The notes under the pieces are model-generated. The model was not told the origin of the DNA and did no database searches. It was given only the letters and a program-made list of their open reading frames with translations. Shown piece by piece: positions 45,134-56,628 of a stretch of DNA of 64,000 nucleotides (position 1 is its first letter; each line of letters starts with the position of its first letter). The translations under genes were made by a program, and so were the position numbers. This DNA comes from Diprion similis (Eukaryota; Arthropoda; Insecta; Hymenoptera; Diprionidae): positions 27,712,601 to 27,776,600 of the forward strand of contig NC_060112.1 of assembly GCF_021155765.1 (NCBI RefSeq), written 5' to 3'.

Positions 45134-45838
45134 ATGAAGTTTGAGACACAATCGATCAAGCTACCTGTGGTGAACTTTGACAAATATACGCAGCAAAATG
45201 AAAAACCGAAAAAACGCCACGGTGAACTGTTACCGAGTAGTGTACGTGCGGTATTTTGTGGACCTTCTAACTGTGGCGAAACCAACGCATTGTTCTCACT
45301 TATAACGCATCCGAACGGTTTGAGGTTTGAAAACCTGTACGTTTACTCAAAATCTCTTAATCAACCGAAATACAAGTTTCTCAGTCAAGTGCTTGAAAGC
45401 GTCGACGGTGTTGAATACTTCCCCTTTAACGAGCATGAGCACGTCATCGCACCGAAAGAGACGCAACCTAACTCAATCATGACATTCGATGACGTAGCGT
45501 GCGAGAAGCAGGACAACGTACGCGCATACTTTTGCATGGGTAGACATCATGACGTAGACTGTTTCTATCTTTGTCAGACGTACGTGCGGATCCCCAAGCA
45601 TCTCGTACGCGATAACACTAACCTGCTGGTCTTATTCAAACAAGACGAAATGAACCTGAGACACGTATACAACGATCACGTAAACACCGATATGACGTAC
45701 ACAGAGTTTAAAGACTTGTGTGTGGCATGCTGGAACGGTGACAAATATGGGTTCCTCGTGATCGACAAGGATCGAGAGCTCGACAACGGTCGATATAGGA
45801 AGGGATTCGACAATTTTATAAACATGACAAAGGAATAA
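45134..45838 (+). CDS. Polinton packaging ATPase (FtsK/HerA type), Walker A altered
   Basis: 234 residues. Walker A reads GPSNCGETN at about 47-55, and Walker B is SIMTFDDVAC near 116. A later QTYVRIPKHLVRDNTN segment is typical of the Polinton/A32-like DNA packaging ATPase. This enzyme pumps genome DNA into capsids. The Walker A lysine that binds the ATP phosphates is a glutamate here (GAA at 45278-45280; a single A-to-G change would give this from AAA), so the protein should be inactive although its frame is intact. It is divergently transcribed from the PLA2-like gene, with a 71-bp intergenic region that presumably holds both promoters. Confidence 0.88.
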   Translation: MKFETQSIKLPVVNFDKYTQQNEKPKKRHGELLPSSVRAVFCGPSNCGETNALFSLITHPNGLRFENLYVYSKSLNQPKYKFLSQVLESVDGVEYFPFNEHEHVIAPKETQPNSIMTFDDVACEKQDNVRAYFCMGRHHDVDCFYLCQTYVRIPKHLVRDNTNLLVLFKQDEMNLRHVYNDHVNTDMTYTEFKDLCVACWNGDKYGFLVIDKDRELDNGRYRKGFDNFINMTKE

Positions 45839-45895
45839 AGTACACGGTCATCGAGGGAAACGAAACAGTAGCGTTGCTGAGCTAGTTGTGTCAAC

Positions 45896-46804
45896 ATGCA
45901 GGAAATTTGGAAGGAAAAAGAAGTCTTGCGCCGTATTGCTCAAGCGAGTAATGCAATTCGACGGAAGCATAAAATCCTCAAGACGGGAAAAGAGTCGCTG
46001 CAGGAAACAATGAAGGATGTCTTCAAACCTGTGGTAACCCCGCTGCAGGAATTAGTCAACGTCTCTCGAGACACGAAACCTGTAAAGCAGGAGGTGAAGG
46101 AAGAAATCAAAACTGAAACGATGGATGAACCGAAGAACGAAATGGAATCTGAAGCTGAAGATTCTTTTGCAACTGCAGATGAAGAGGATCAAACAATCAC
46201 AGAATCATCTGCAGGATTAGAAGATGAATATCTTAGAACGCTCGAGGATAAAAACAGACAGAACGAGCTGGATACTTTATACGGGGTACGGAACCTTTCT
46301 ACCGCCGGGCTGATGGTTGGTGACTCACCGATAAGCTTCGAGCGCAATTCCATCCGCATAGGGAGTACAGTCTACCCGAAAACTCAAGGTTTGCTGGAGT
46401 TGTTGTTCAAGAAGATGCCGAATAGCGTTCACGTTACCCCCAACGACAAAAAGAATTACAAGAACATCCTTCTCGCAACAAATGCTCACAGAAAGTATTG
46501 CAGCGCCACCGAGCCTATCCGAAACACCCCCAGCGCCAAATTCAAGCACCTAATTGCAGAGCTGCTCAACATCAATATATCATCACCATCGTCATCGAAG
46601 CGTACGGGCAAAGGTGTTTTGCTACCTCAGGCTTGGGTTACGCGACAGGGTGTTAAAACAGATTATATTTTCTGGGACGACGCAAACGAGTTGGTGGAAC
46701 GTCTTCGTTTGCTCACGGCATCTCAAGCGGCTGGGAATACAAGTCACAACAACGAAATTATGTCGATTCTCGAAGAATTGCGGGAAGCTGGAATCATTTA
46801 TTAA
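45896..46804 (+). CDS. Conserved Polinton protein (DUF8207-like)
   Basis: 302 residues. A lysine- and glutamate-rich N-terminal half (coiled coil, then an acidic linker with many E and D) precedes a globular C-terminal domain containing RIGSTVYPKTQGLLELLFKK, NYKNILLATNAHRKYC and GKGVLLP. I know this C-terminal domain as a recurrent uncharacterised protein of insect Polintons, recorded in my memory as DUF8207; that name needs a database check. The frame is complete. It starts 57 bases after the ATPase stop on the same strand and precedes another small Polinton gene. Confidence 0.7.
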   Translation: MQEIWKEKEVLRRIAQASNAIRRKHKILKTGKESLQETMKDVFKPVVTPLQELVNVSRDTKPVKQEVKEEIKTETMDEPKNEMESEAEDSFATADEEDQTITESSAGLEDEYLRTLEDKNRQNELDTLYGVRNLSTAGLMVGDSPISFERNSIRIGSTVYPKTQGLLELLFKKMPNSVHVTPNDKKNYKNILLATNAHRKYCSATEPIRNTPSAKFKHLIAELLNINISSPSSSKRTGKGVLLPQAWVTRQGVKTDYIFWDDANELVERLRLLTASQAAGNTSHNNEIMSILEELREAGIIY

Positions 46805-46837
46805 TCAATCCACGCCGTTTCTGCAATCATTTACGAG

Positions 46838-47185
46838 ATGAGCGTCGACGTGTTTGGACGTCAGCTGAACAAAAACACAGCTGCGAGCACTCGAGGTCCT
46901 CCGGGTGTCGGATTTCACGTAACAGCGGACGGGCACTACGATATACGCAACAAAAGACTGTGCAATATAGCTGACCCCGTGGAGCCAAACAATGCTGTAA
47001 CTTTGAAAATCTTTCGTCGTAAATTCCACTTGCTGCAAAAACAACTTGACAATCTTGATCAAATGATCAAAGTATTGGATACCACCACATGGAAAGCCTT
47101 GAACACCTTCTACACAGATTTTAGAACAGGCAGAACCTGTCGATTCGAAACGCTGAAATTCTTTCCAAATTGGATACCAGACTGA
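46838..47185 (+). CDS. Conserved small Polinton protein
   Basis: 115 residues. It has the pattern RGPPGVGFHVTADGHYDI followed by NKRLCNIADP, which recurs in short proteins encoded next to Polinton integrase. A leucine-rich heptad-like helix (FHLLQKQLDNLDQMIKVL) follows, suggesting oligomerisation. Function unknown; a fibre or virion structural role has been proposed in general for such short coiled proteins, but nothing here proves it. The stop lies 13 bases before the integrase ATG. Confidence 0.65.
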   Translation: MSVDVFGRQLNKNTAASTRGPPGVGFHVTADGHYDIRNKRLCNIADPVEPNNAVTLKIFRRKFHLLQKQLDNLDQMIKVLDTTTWKALNTFYTDFRTGRTCRFETLKFFPNWIPD

Positions 47186-48301
47186 GAGCATTGGAAGATG
47201 AACGGGGAAAAGCTAGCGCTGGTGACGGAACTGCCCACACAGCACAAAACGTCCATGGGATATCCCACTTGTGTCTTATACAGCCCATATATATCCTGGA
47301 CTATAACGATATCCTAAAGATATCCTACATAAATCCAGGATCACGTCAATGTCTATAGGATATCCTATTGTTGGACTTGGACATGCAGGACATTTATAGA
47401 ATGTGTGTGCGTGTGTCGTGTGCATATTATACGTATGTGTATGTACATAATATAACAGTTCATTCTGACATTGTATATAATGTTGTTACTATTTTTGACC
47501 GGTGATATGCATTTTTTTGTGAATATTATTTCAAAGTTCGCGCGACCGTTCCGCGTTCGGCGATATGATTTTTGATCAGATCAGTGTTGTGATACATATA
47601 CTTGGCACTGCCTTTAGGCACTGCCATATAGAAATTGGAACGCGCGGCAACGCGCGCTCTCTTGCTACCCGGCTTTTGCGCGCGTTGCACGTGCTTTCCA
47701 ATATCTCGGACATGGAAGCTGCAAAAAGCGGTAAGTATGCATTTTTAATATCGAATAAATAATTAAGGCAATTATAAAGTTGAATATCAATTACCTGAAT
47801 AGGTGAAGGCATTGATAAAATTGTTATTAGATTTATTCTCACTTTCAATTCAACATAACCTCAAATCACACACGTGTTACGTTCTGAGAGGAACGCCACG
47901 AGTTGATTATGATTCACTGCGTGATTTGGTTAATCTCTTGACTTACGTAGTTGATGTTCGAAAATCTGCTGATCAGCTCCTCAGCTCTTCTCGTTCGGCT
48001 CAATTAATTCTGAGAGTTTGTAAGGTAATTAGGCTCGTGCCAACCATCACTATGCGTGATTGAAATAATTCTCTTTACACAACACTTTAATTTAGAATAA
48101 ACATTTATTAATAATCAACAATGTTCTTTACATTCTCAATTGTCGAATTTACAATGGTTTATAAACTGCTGTTTCGCTTATTACAATCGCAACTGTTATT
48201 AAATCTTCGAGGTTCTGAGTTTGACTTTATTCACTGAGTCTAAACTTTTCTATGATTTGTGGATTAAACTCTGTTCTAAAGTTGTTCTGTTTTCTATAGC
48301 G

Positions 48302-48708
48302 TCTAAAACTGTTCTCTCTGATGTCTGGATTTATTCTGCTCTGATCTCTCTGATATCTAAGACTGTTCTCGCTGATGTCTGGATTTATTCTGCTCTGATC
48401 TCTCTGATATCTAAAACTGTTCTCGCTGATGTCTGGATTTATTCTGCTCTGATCTCTCTGATATCTAAAACTGTTCTCGCTGATGTCTGGATTTATTCTG
48501 CTCTGATCTCTCTGATATCTAAAACTGTTCTCTCTGATGTCTGGATTTATTCTGCTCTGATCTCTCTGATATCTAAAACTGTTCTCGCTGATGTCTGGAT
48601 TTATTCTGCTCTGATCTCTCTGATATCTAAAACTGTTCTCTCTGATGTCTGGATTTATTCTGCTCTGATCTCTCTGATATCTAAAACTGTTCTCCCTGAT
48701 TTGAATTA
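48302..48708 (+). repeat. Minisatellite, 54-bp unit, about 7.5 copies
   Basis: Unit of 54 bp whose plus frame repeats VWIYSALISLI; copies differ only at one or two bases (GCTGATG against CTCTGATG). It lies in the 5' non-coding part of EnSpm, between the left end and the transposase gene. The 162-codon open frame across it is a by-product of a period divisible by three. Confidence 0.95.
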
Positions 48709-49028
48709 AGGTTGAGAAAAGAGGTGGAAAAAATAGGAGGAGTTCGAAAGGGTTACAGTTTCTCGCGGGTCTAGGATGATTGGATGAGGATATTAATTAG
48801 TATGGGGGTAAGGTTTCTGATTAGTGCGTAGGATCTTGGCGGGGAATTAGCGTGAGGTGGTTGGTTTAGAAAGCAAGCGGCGATACGCTAATTGGCCGCG
48901 TGATCATTAAATAAGGGCGCTATTCCTAATTCTGAGAATAAGGCTTCTTTATCTGAGAGCTATTCATGACTTCTCTTCCCACGTTTCCTCTGTTTAGTCT
49001 ACTCGACTATCTTTATTGAGTGATAATT

Positions 49029-49132
49029 GCAAGTGATTATTGACTTGAATTATCGCAGGTGTTTATTACTCTGAGTTATTGCAAGTGTTTATTGCCCTGA
49101 ATTATTGCAAGTGTTTATTACTTTGAAGCACT
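49029..49132 (+). repeat. Tandem repeat, 26-bp unit, four copies
   Basis: Starts of GCAAGTG/GCAGGTG at 49029, 49055, 49081 and 49107, each followed by TTATT and a CTGAATTATT-like end. Confidence 0.9.
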
Positions 49133-49609
49133 GCAGCTGCGATCGTAAATTAAGGGATTTATTTAAAAGCTAGTGTTGAAAAATATAACGGTCAAATGTG
49201 AGAAAAATATAAGTACCATATATGTATATAAGTTTAGCTGATGAAATAACGGTTAATATAGCGTAGAGAACTGTCGATATAAGAATATTGCACGTTATGA
49301 TTATAATTGTGCATGTCGGTATTAGTTTTAGTAGAACTACGGGTAAGAGCTCCTAAAGCTCTCCTATGGTAACTGCACATCGGTAATGTAGGATACAGAG
49401 AGGGTGCCCCCGTGGATACCGGCTGGCACGTAACACACGTGCAGCATCGGCAGTTGAATAATTGCCCGTAGAATTCTGTTGTACAGAGAAGTTGGAAATC
49501 TACATTAGCGATATAAATATTTATTAGAGTTGCTTGGATCGAAATGAGATATAAAGTACATAGTGATAAACCAATTTTGACCAATACTTGTAGCTAAATC
49601 ACGATCGAT

Positions 49610-51742
49610 ATGCCAAAAATCAATAGAACCCACAAGCACATTTCTGATTTCTCAAATCGGCATTTGCGACGACTTGTAGCCAAAGAGGTCTCGGTACAGA
49701 AATCCTTATTATTATCAAACTGTGTTTCATCCACAAGTCAGAAGAGATGTGATTTCATAGAAGTACAGGGTGAGGCTACACAAAGTAATGAAAGTAGCGC
49801 GTGCGATTTTCCCGATGGTATTGTCAGTGAGGAGGAACAATGCGTTACGAATAGTACAGAATTTCTTGATGCAGACAACAGTAGTTCGACAGGCGATGAC
49901 ACGTCAGATACTCATTCTAATATTTCCGAACATGTAGTGCAGATTCGTGTTGAAGAAAACCTCAAGGATAATGAAAATTTTGAAACTTCACTTAGAAATT
50001 GGGCAATTAGTGAAAATATTACACATTCTGCATTATCTGCTCTTTTAAAAATCTTAAAGACTCATAATTGTCACGCGTATTTACCAAAAGATCCACGAAC
50101 TCTTCTTCATACGCTAAAAAGCACCAATATTAGAAATGTTCCGCCTGGATCATATTGGCATTTAGGTTTCCGCACTGCTTTAATTCAGTACATTGAGGAA
50201 TATGCCAATGATTTGATAGCTAATGTGAATACTCTATATGTAGGTATAAATGTCGATGGGTTACCGTTATCTAGATCATCTACCCATGCATTGTGGTCAA
50301 TTTTATGTTCCATTGATCCGTCAAATTCTGTTTATTTAATTGGAGCATATTATGGTAACGAAAAACCAAAAGACGCAAACATATTCCTAGCAGATTTTGT
50401 AAACGAAGCAGTTGATTTAGTTGCGAATTGTTTGATTCATAATGATAAGTCATATGAGATCCGGATTCATAAAATTATATGTGACGCTCCCGCGAAATCT
50501 TTCATTATGAATGTAAAAAGTCACACAGGATATAGCAGCTGCACGAAATGCATAACTGAGGGAGAATATCGAGAACGTAGAGTATGTTTTCCAGACATTC
50601 GGGCAACTACACGAACTGACGCTGATTTTAGAAACCATAGTGATGAAAATGATCATTTAGGAAATAGTATATTGGAAGCGATTCCACATTTCAAATTTCC
50701 TGCTAACATAACATATGATTTTTTACATCTGGGTTGTTTCGGTGCGATGAAAAAACTGTCATTGAATTGGGTGAGTGGTAATCACAATGTTCGCCTTCCT
50801 TACAGAAACTGTGACTTGATATCGGTATGTTTAGAAACAAAAATCAAACCAGTTGTTCCATTAGAATTTGCTAGAAAACCTCGATCGCTTCGCTATCTTA
50901 AGCAGTGGAAGGCAACTGAGTTTCGGCAGTTATTATTATACACAGGTCCTGTAGTACTCAAACCCGTTTTGTCCAGAGATATATATAATCATTTCGTTAC
51001 GCTCCATGTTGCATTTCGAATATTATGCTGTCAAAGTTTATCACAACAATATTTGAACTACGCCCAAGAATTACTGGACCATTTCGTAATAACTTTCAAA
51101 ATTCTGTATGGAGAACATCAGATTTCTCATAATATTCACGGTCTTATTCACTTGCCTGCTGACGTCAAGAAATTTGGCCCATTAAATTCATTCAGCGCCT
51201 TCAAATATGAAAACTTCATGCAAATGATCAAAAAATTGATACGTAAGTCAGAAAAACCTCTTCAGCAATTAAGTCGTCGTTATGCAGAAATAAAACAGAA
51301 TTCCCCCAAAAAAATTATCGGACAAGCTGAAATTTATAGGTTGCAACCACAAGTACAGTTGCCATATTTTTATCACGGTACACTACTTTCAGCCGGTAAT
51401 CATCCGCAATATAAAATTTTGAAGTGTAATGGATATACATTCAAAATTGGTGATAGGGCAAATAACTTTTGCCAATTAATTGATGAAACTATTATTAAAA
51501 TGGAAAATACAGTCCATGATTCCACAAGAAATTGTTTACTTGTTATTGGCAAAGAGTATGTAGAAAAAAGTGACCTATTTACAGAACCTTGTCCATCTTC
51601 GTTAGTAAATATTTTTGTCGTGGGTCGGTTATCTGAAACTAGATTATGGCGGGCATCAGAGATAAATAAAAAGATATTTATGATCCCTTATTCGGATAGT
51701 AAATTCGTAGCAATGCCTATGCTGCATGAAAAATCATTATAA
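49610..51742 (+). CDS. EnSpm/CMC transposase (TNP2-like)
   Basis: 710 residues in one exon, ATG-started. After a serine- and acid-rich N-terminal region (1-125), the core contains GINVDGLPLSRSSTHALWSI with a conserved Asp, YLIGAYYGNEKPKDAN, a cysteine pair with an Arg-rich stretch (CTKCITEGEYRERR), the acidic YDFLHLGCFGAMKKL segment and a C-terminal helical part (HNIHGLIHLPADVKKFG). This agrees with the TNP2-like transposases of CACTA/EnSpm elements in animals, which cut and paste the element at its TIRs. No break is seen. It lies downstream of the minisatellite and 120 bp before the second gene. Confidence 0.85.
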   Translation: MPKINRTHKHISDFSNRHLRRLVAKEVSVQKSLLLSNCVSSTSQKRCDFIEVQGEATQSNESSACDFPDGIVSEEEQCVTNSTEFLDADNSSSTGDDTSDTHSNISEHVVQIRVEENLKDNENFETSLRNWAISENITHSALSALLKILKTHNCHAYLPKDPRTLLHTLKSTNIRNVPPGSYWHLGFRTALIQYIEEYANDLIANVNTLYVGINVDGLPLSRSSTHALWSILCSIDPSNSVYLIGAYYGNEKPKDANIFLADFVNEAVDLVANCLIHNDKSYEIRIHKIICDAPAKSFIMNVKSHTGYSSCTKCITEGEYRERRVCFPDIRATTRTDADFRNHSDENDHLGNSILEAIPHFKFPANITYDFLHLGCFGAMKKLSLNWVSGNHNVRLPYRNCDLISVCLETKIKPVVPLEFARKPRSLRYLKQWKATEFRQLLLYTGPVVLKPVLSRDIYNHFVTLHVAFRILCCQSLSQQYLNYAQELLDHFVITFKILYGEHQISHNIHGLIHLPADVKKFGPLNSFSAFKYENFMQMIKKLIRKSEKPLQQLSRRYAEIKQNSPKKIIGQAEIYRLQPQVQLPYFYHGTLLSAGNHPQYKILKCNGYTFKIGDRANNFCQLIDETIIKMENTVHDSTRNCLLVIGKEYVEKSDLFTEPCPSSLVNIFVVGRLSETRLWRASEINKKIFMIPYSDSKFVAMPMLHEKSL

Positions 51743-51862
51743 GGTATTGAAATTAGTTAAATTCATGTGTACATTGTGGACATAATATAATATTGAATGT
51801 TACTGGAACTAGCATAATATATTCTAATGACAATATATTTCTCTTGGGTGATACAGCTGAAG

Positions 51863-54295
51863 ATGACTGATTCTGATAAACGCTACTATATCGTCGAATT
51901 CAAAGACGGTTTACAAATAATACCTCGGAACTGGTTCTACAATGAAGAAAAAACAAAAGCATATTGGCCCACTTCCCTGAAAAACTTTAAAACGTATGAT
52001 AATGCAGTCGAAAAAATGAAAGATATTGATCATGACCAATGTTTGATTGTTATGGTCGAAAGAATCTTTGGTTCAACAGGTATTACATTATTGACATAGT
52101 ACTAGATTCATAATTACATGAGTCGCTGAGTTAATCTTTGAATCCAATTAGCTGTACTACCAAATTCATTGTACAGGCATATACCTTTGATACATGGTGT
52201 GTGATTGTCAATTTGATTTTATGTGGTACACTTTTTAGTAATTAAAAGTACACAACTTCTTTAGATTTCTTTCAAACAGCCAAACAGAAGCTAAAAGATG
52301 CAGAGAAGATCTCTGATCTCAACTCAGACGAGGAACTTACAACCCTAAGAAAACGAAGGCAACAATATGCATCAAGAAAGCTCTCTAGTAGTGATATCTC
52401 AGATTCAGACGAGTCACCTCCAGATCCGCGTATACTTGAGTACCCTGCTCCATCAGTGAAGAACTCATTGATTAAAAGTACACCCATTGCTGCCAAAAAA
52501 ATGAAACTCACAGAAACCGATGATGTGAACAGTAAAGATTACAAACCATCAAATTCAACAGATTTCAATTCAACCCCCCGAAGAAAACTTCCTTATAAAG
52601 CAAGTAACATGATGTCTTCAAAAAAGTTTACGCATGAAGAGTTTGACGATAACAATGTAATATCTGAGAAGGGGTGCCAAACTCGCAGTGAATATGACTC
52701 AGCTAGTACTACTAATTCGACTGTGCAAAGAAAAAACCAAACTGATTTTGGCTGTGCAAATAAATTAGTACGAAGCATAACAGGATTAGGCTCTCCCACT
52801 GCAGACAATGGTAAACATTCAAAAATAGTTGAAAAATGAGGAAAAAAATTAGATATTGAAGGAATTGAAAATTCTTTTAAAAATAATTTAATTGCATCAC
52901 AAAATGGTTGAAATATTCTTAAAATTAATACTTTATTAGCACCTTTACGAATTTGAATGAAACTTAGAACCTTTATAAGTATTTTCCAGTGATTATAATT
53001 GTCGAATTCTAACCCTTGGTTCACAGCAATCACTACATCGTTTGAAAAACGAATAAGTTCAATATCTGCATATTACTTCTTTCTAAAACAACATATTTAT
53101 AGGTAGCATCGACTTCCAGAACTCTGTCTTGAGACAGTTTGCCGACCTCAAGCAAAAACTGAAAATAGTCATTATGAATCAAGATGACTTACTGAATCAA
53201 TGGCGTAGAACTAATGACAATGTGCAACGTGAAGCGGAAGAACAAAATGACGACAGTATCACAAAGATCATCGCAGTGTTACCCATATCAGACGATCAAA
53301 CACTGAAGGACATTGAAACGTCTATTGTTGATGTTATATGTTACAAAAAGCTAGTGAGTATAATTTCTTAATTACGAATATTCACATGATTCTAAACAAT
53401 TTTTAAATGGAACTGAATCAGTAGCCAGTGAAAGTCAGGGCTGATTGAGTACAAAAATATCCTGACGTTGATTCTTCTTCAACAGGGCTCCGCCCCAAAC
53501 GGTTAATTGAATTATTTTAAGAAAATTAGAGAAGACAAAATCAAGACTGAGTCTAGTGCTTCCCTTAGCTTGCGACGAATGGGATTTTGTATTCTCTTAT
53601 TTTTTCTGGTATTTTTTCTCATTTTTTTCCACCTCCACGTGTTATTGCAGTGTAATCAACCATCTGGAGAAACATGATAAACTTAAGATCCTGTAATTTT
53701 TCATCACATATATACCTGCCAATAATCCAGTAGACATTTCATAGAAATATGAAATTCTGCATGCATAATATTTAATTATCCTTGATTGTTGAAATCATTT
53801 TTTTCTACAGGTTAAAGAACTTAGCAAAATCGGTGGCAATAGCTTGAAGTCTGTCACAATCAATGTGGTAAAACGTCTTTTCTCAAACGAGGTCGCACAG
53901 CAGTACAGTTGGGAGGGAAAGAAAAGAAAAAAAAAGTTTTCTGACTTGACGATGTGTAATGCTATCTTGGGTGAGTATTCTAATTGAATCGAATTGGTAA
54001 ACGTATTTACTTTTCAGATGCATATTCTTGACTAATTTTTTAGGAATGGGTGACATGAAAAGCATTCATCTTTCCTTCAAATTGTAAAAATCAATCAACT
54101 ATTGGAAATTTTCAGTCTATAACAAATTAAATTGAGATGCAATAAGATAAAGCAATTCCTCTATTCACAGATACTGTCCGACGGAGATATGACAATGCTA
54201 CAGATCATGAAATTTCCCAACCGATTAGAGACTGGCTGCGTCATGCCTCAGAAAGGGTAAAGAAAAGAGTCATACCGCCTGCACAAAACTCATAA
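51863..54295 (+). CDS. DUF4806-like second gene of EnSpm, five exons
   Basis: Exons 51863-52079, 52280-52810, 53103-53353, 53811-53970 and 54171-54295 have GT-AG introns, consistent phases and no stop, giving about 427 residues. An ATG at 51827 would add 12 codons. The N-terminal domain (VEFKDGLQIIPRNWF, then YWPTSLKNFKTY) is the usual start of the second protein of animal EnSpm elements. A basic serine-rich linker with SDSDESPPDP follows. The C-terminal part (LPISDDQTLKDIE, KIGGNSLKSV, EVAQQYSWEGKKRK) matches the DUF4806 pattern as I remember it. The role is unknown, presumably DNA binding or partner of the transposase. The splicing model is my own reading; each junction follows the reading frame and consensus. 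Confidence 0.8.
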
Positions 54296-54899
54296 GTCTT
54301 TCAATCTGCAAGTACACTGAAAAACAAGAGAAGTCTGTGAAGGAATATACGATTGAATTACGTCGTTGATTAATTTCATAATACCCTATGGCATAGTTCA
54401 GCTAATAACATTAATCTTTCTTTTTTTTAACTTGTCCCAAAGTAATCTATTTTCGAGCGATAGCAGACTTTTCTTGTAAATACATAAGTATTCATAATTG
54501 TCATACTCATATATCACTTCTTATAATCTATAAATCATAGCCATCTGTTATAAGTCTATCTTTAATTGAAGGTTTTGATTGACTGAAAATTTTTGAACTT
54601 ATTCTTTATTTTAATATTGTTTTTAACGCAGTAAGCCACTGCTTTTGATTTTTTCACCCTAGAACTGATTCTATAGAAGTTTTAACTGAACAGTCCTAAT
54701 TATATTCATAATTATAAGTTTTGTTCACTTATATATATTTTATATGAATGTTTACGCGCTTAAAAGTTTATTACAAAAAAAAAAAAAAAATCTTGAAAAT
54801 CAATGAAGACTGTTAGTCTAAATACGCACGATAAATGTCACTAAAAGATGACATATTTTATTTATACGTACTATAATATTACATGTACTTATGAAAAAA

Positions 54900-55260
54900 A
54901 AGGAGAAGTATTTTTTTCATTTTATATTTTGATGGTTTCACGAGGAGCTAAAGACTGCTTTGTTTTTTTTCTGTTCTTTCAATTCATGGTCTATTATATA
55001 ATTACGATCATGACTGTGTCTTAGTTCATGCACTTTATATTGTATTTACGCAAAAAAGAGGAATATTTCTGTTTTATTTTTCTGACTTGGTATTTCGGAT
55101 TTGAAAGGGCTAAAGACTGCTTAATTTCTAAGTTGTTTTTTGTTTTCTTTTTTAATTAATAATTAATAATTTATTTCATACCGATCGTGAATGTGTCTAG
55201 TCCATGTATATATGAATGTATATTGTATACGTTGTATACGTCAATAAAATGCCATATTTT
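54900..55260 (+). repeat. Degenerate two-copy repeat, about 170 bp
   Basis: GCTAAAGACTGCTT recurs at about 54947 and 55109, and CGATCRTGAMTGTGTC about 70-80 bases later in each. Between the DUF4806-like gene and the right end of EnSpm; otherwise AT-rich and without ORFs. Confidence 0.6.
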
Positions 55261-56628
55261 ATTATTCAAATTCTGACTCACATCCTCTGATTATATTCCT
55301 ATATATATAATAGTATTTTTCTAAAAAATTTACCTCCAATACATGTCACTGAGATAGCCCTCGGATGTAATGTGAATGTGAACAGAACGTACTGCGGAAG
55401 TCCGGGTTATATTCGCGAATATTCATAGGATGTCGTATTGTGCAATCCTACGGATATCTGAAAAGCGGACATCTGGATGTTCCTAGAACATCTTGTATAC
55501 ATCCGGGGGATGTATTAGGATGTGCTAGGGATGTCCGCAATGGACGTACAGTACCTCCAGAGGACATTTTATGAACGTATTTTGCTGTGTGGGTGCATAA
55601 GCCTGCACGCCGGAATTACCCACGTCGTCGTGTAGATGTGCGTGGCATCGACGAGACCTGGCAGGCGGATCTTGTTGATATGATTTCGTACGCTGGACAA
55701 AACAAAGGCTACAAGTACATGCTCACAGTCATTGATATTTTTTCAAAGTATGCGTGGGCTGTACCGATAAAGAGCAAGTCCGGGGATGATGTTACAAAGG
55801 CGATGGAATCTGTGCTTGTTCAAGGACGTGTACCGAAAAAATTACACGTCGACAGAGGAACAGAATTTTACAACTCAAAATTCGGATCTCTTATGACACG
55901 CTATGGAGTCAAACTTTACTCCACGTACAGTAATTTGAAGGCTTCGATCTGTGAACGTTTCAATCGTACGCTGAAAAGCAAAATGTGGACACAGTTCAGC
56001 ATGCAAGGAAGCTACAAGTGGTTCGACATCTTATCTGATTTGGTATTGGCTTAAAACAACACCAAACACCGAACCATACGAATGAAACCATCGGACGTCA
56101 CGGTTGCAAACGAGAAGCAATTATTGCGTCAAGCGTACGGAGGGCTTCGAGCGATACCTATCAAACCGACAAAGTTCAGAACTGGCGACAAAGTCCGAAT
56201 CAGCAAATTCAAAAACGTCTTCGAGAAAGGTTATACTCCCAATTGGACGACTGAAATATTCACAATAAGCCGAGTGGAAAATACTCATCCTCTCACGTAC
56301 AAGCTCAAAGACTATCAAAATCAACCCATCGCGTGCGGTTTCTACGAACAGGAGCTCCTCAAGGTTGAACATCCGGACATCTATCTCGTGGAAAAGGTTC
56401 TCAAAAAGCGTGGAAAGAAATTATATGTTAAATGGTTAGGTTTTGACAGTACACACAACAGTTGGATAAATGAATCTGACGTGTAACATCATTATTGAAT
56501 AAATGAGATTCTATTGCAAATAGGCATGTGTCTTTATTTTACATCTTATATAATAAAACAACGTTGTACAATTATATTTCATAACCTATAGATCACGATA
56601 CGGTAATTACAAAGCTCAAACGTATACG

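Larger units (their letters stand above)
47234..55593 (+). mobile_element. EnSpm/CMC DNA transposon, complete, 8.36 kb
   Basis: The ends begin CCCACACAGCA on each strand and stay partly alignable for about 25 bp, with TG on both flanks (47232-47233, 55594-55595) as a 2-bp TSD. Subterminal short repeats are visible: GATATCC/GGATATCC on the left, GGATGT on the right, as expected for CACTA-type elements. It carries a TNP2-like transposase (49610-51742) and a spliced DUF4806-like gene (51863-54295), the pair known from animal EnSpm elements. Both are readable without breaks, so the element may be recent. The ends do not read CACTA exactly, which is common outside plants. Inserted in the Polinton integrase gene. 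Confidence 0.9.
47198..56486 (+). pseudogene. Polinton integrase with chromodomain, split by EnSpm and one stop
   Basis: The ATG at 47198 opens a frame that is cut after 12 codons by the EnSpm element and resumes in phase at 55596. The core shows TWQADLVDM (first Asp), HVDRGTEFY (second Asp) and SICERFNRTLK (Glu), the DDE triad of retroviral-type integrases. A TAA at 56052-56054 interrupts the same frame; the rest continues to the C-terminal domain and a chromodomain-like end (YLVEKVLKKRGKKLYVKWLG). Such integrases insert Polinton DNA. An in-phase continuation on both sides of the transposon shows that the insertion fell in a once-open gene. The N-terminal zinc domain is not present, since the gene begins close to the core. 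Confidence 0.88.

Noticed and set aside
48221-48709. 162-codon open frame with an 18-residue repeat, possible repetitive membrane protein
   Set aside because: It lies exactly on the 54-bp minisatellite; the frame is open only because the period is a multiple of three. No conserved start or domain.
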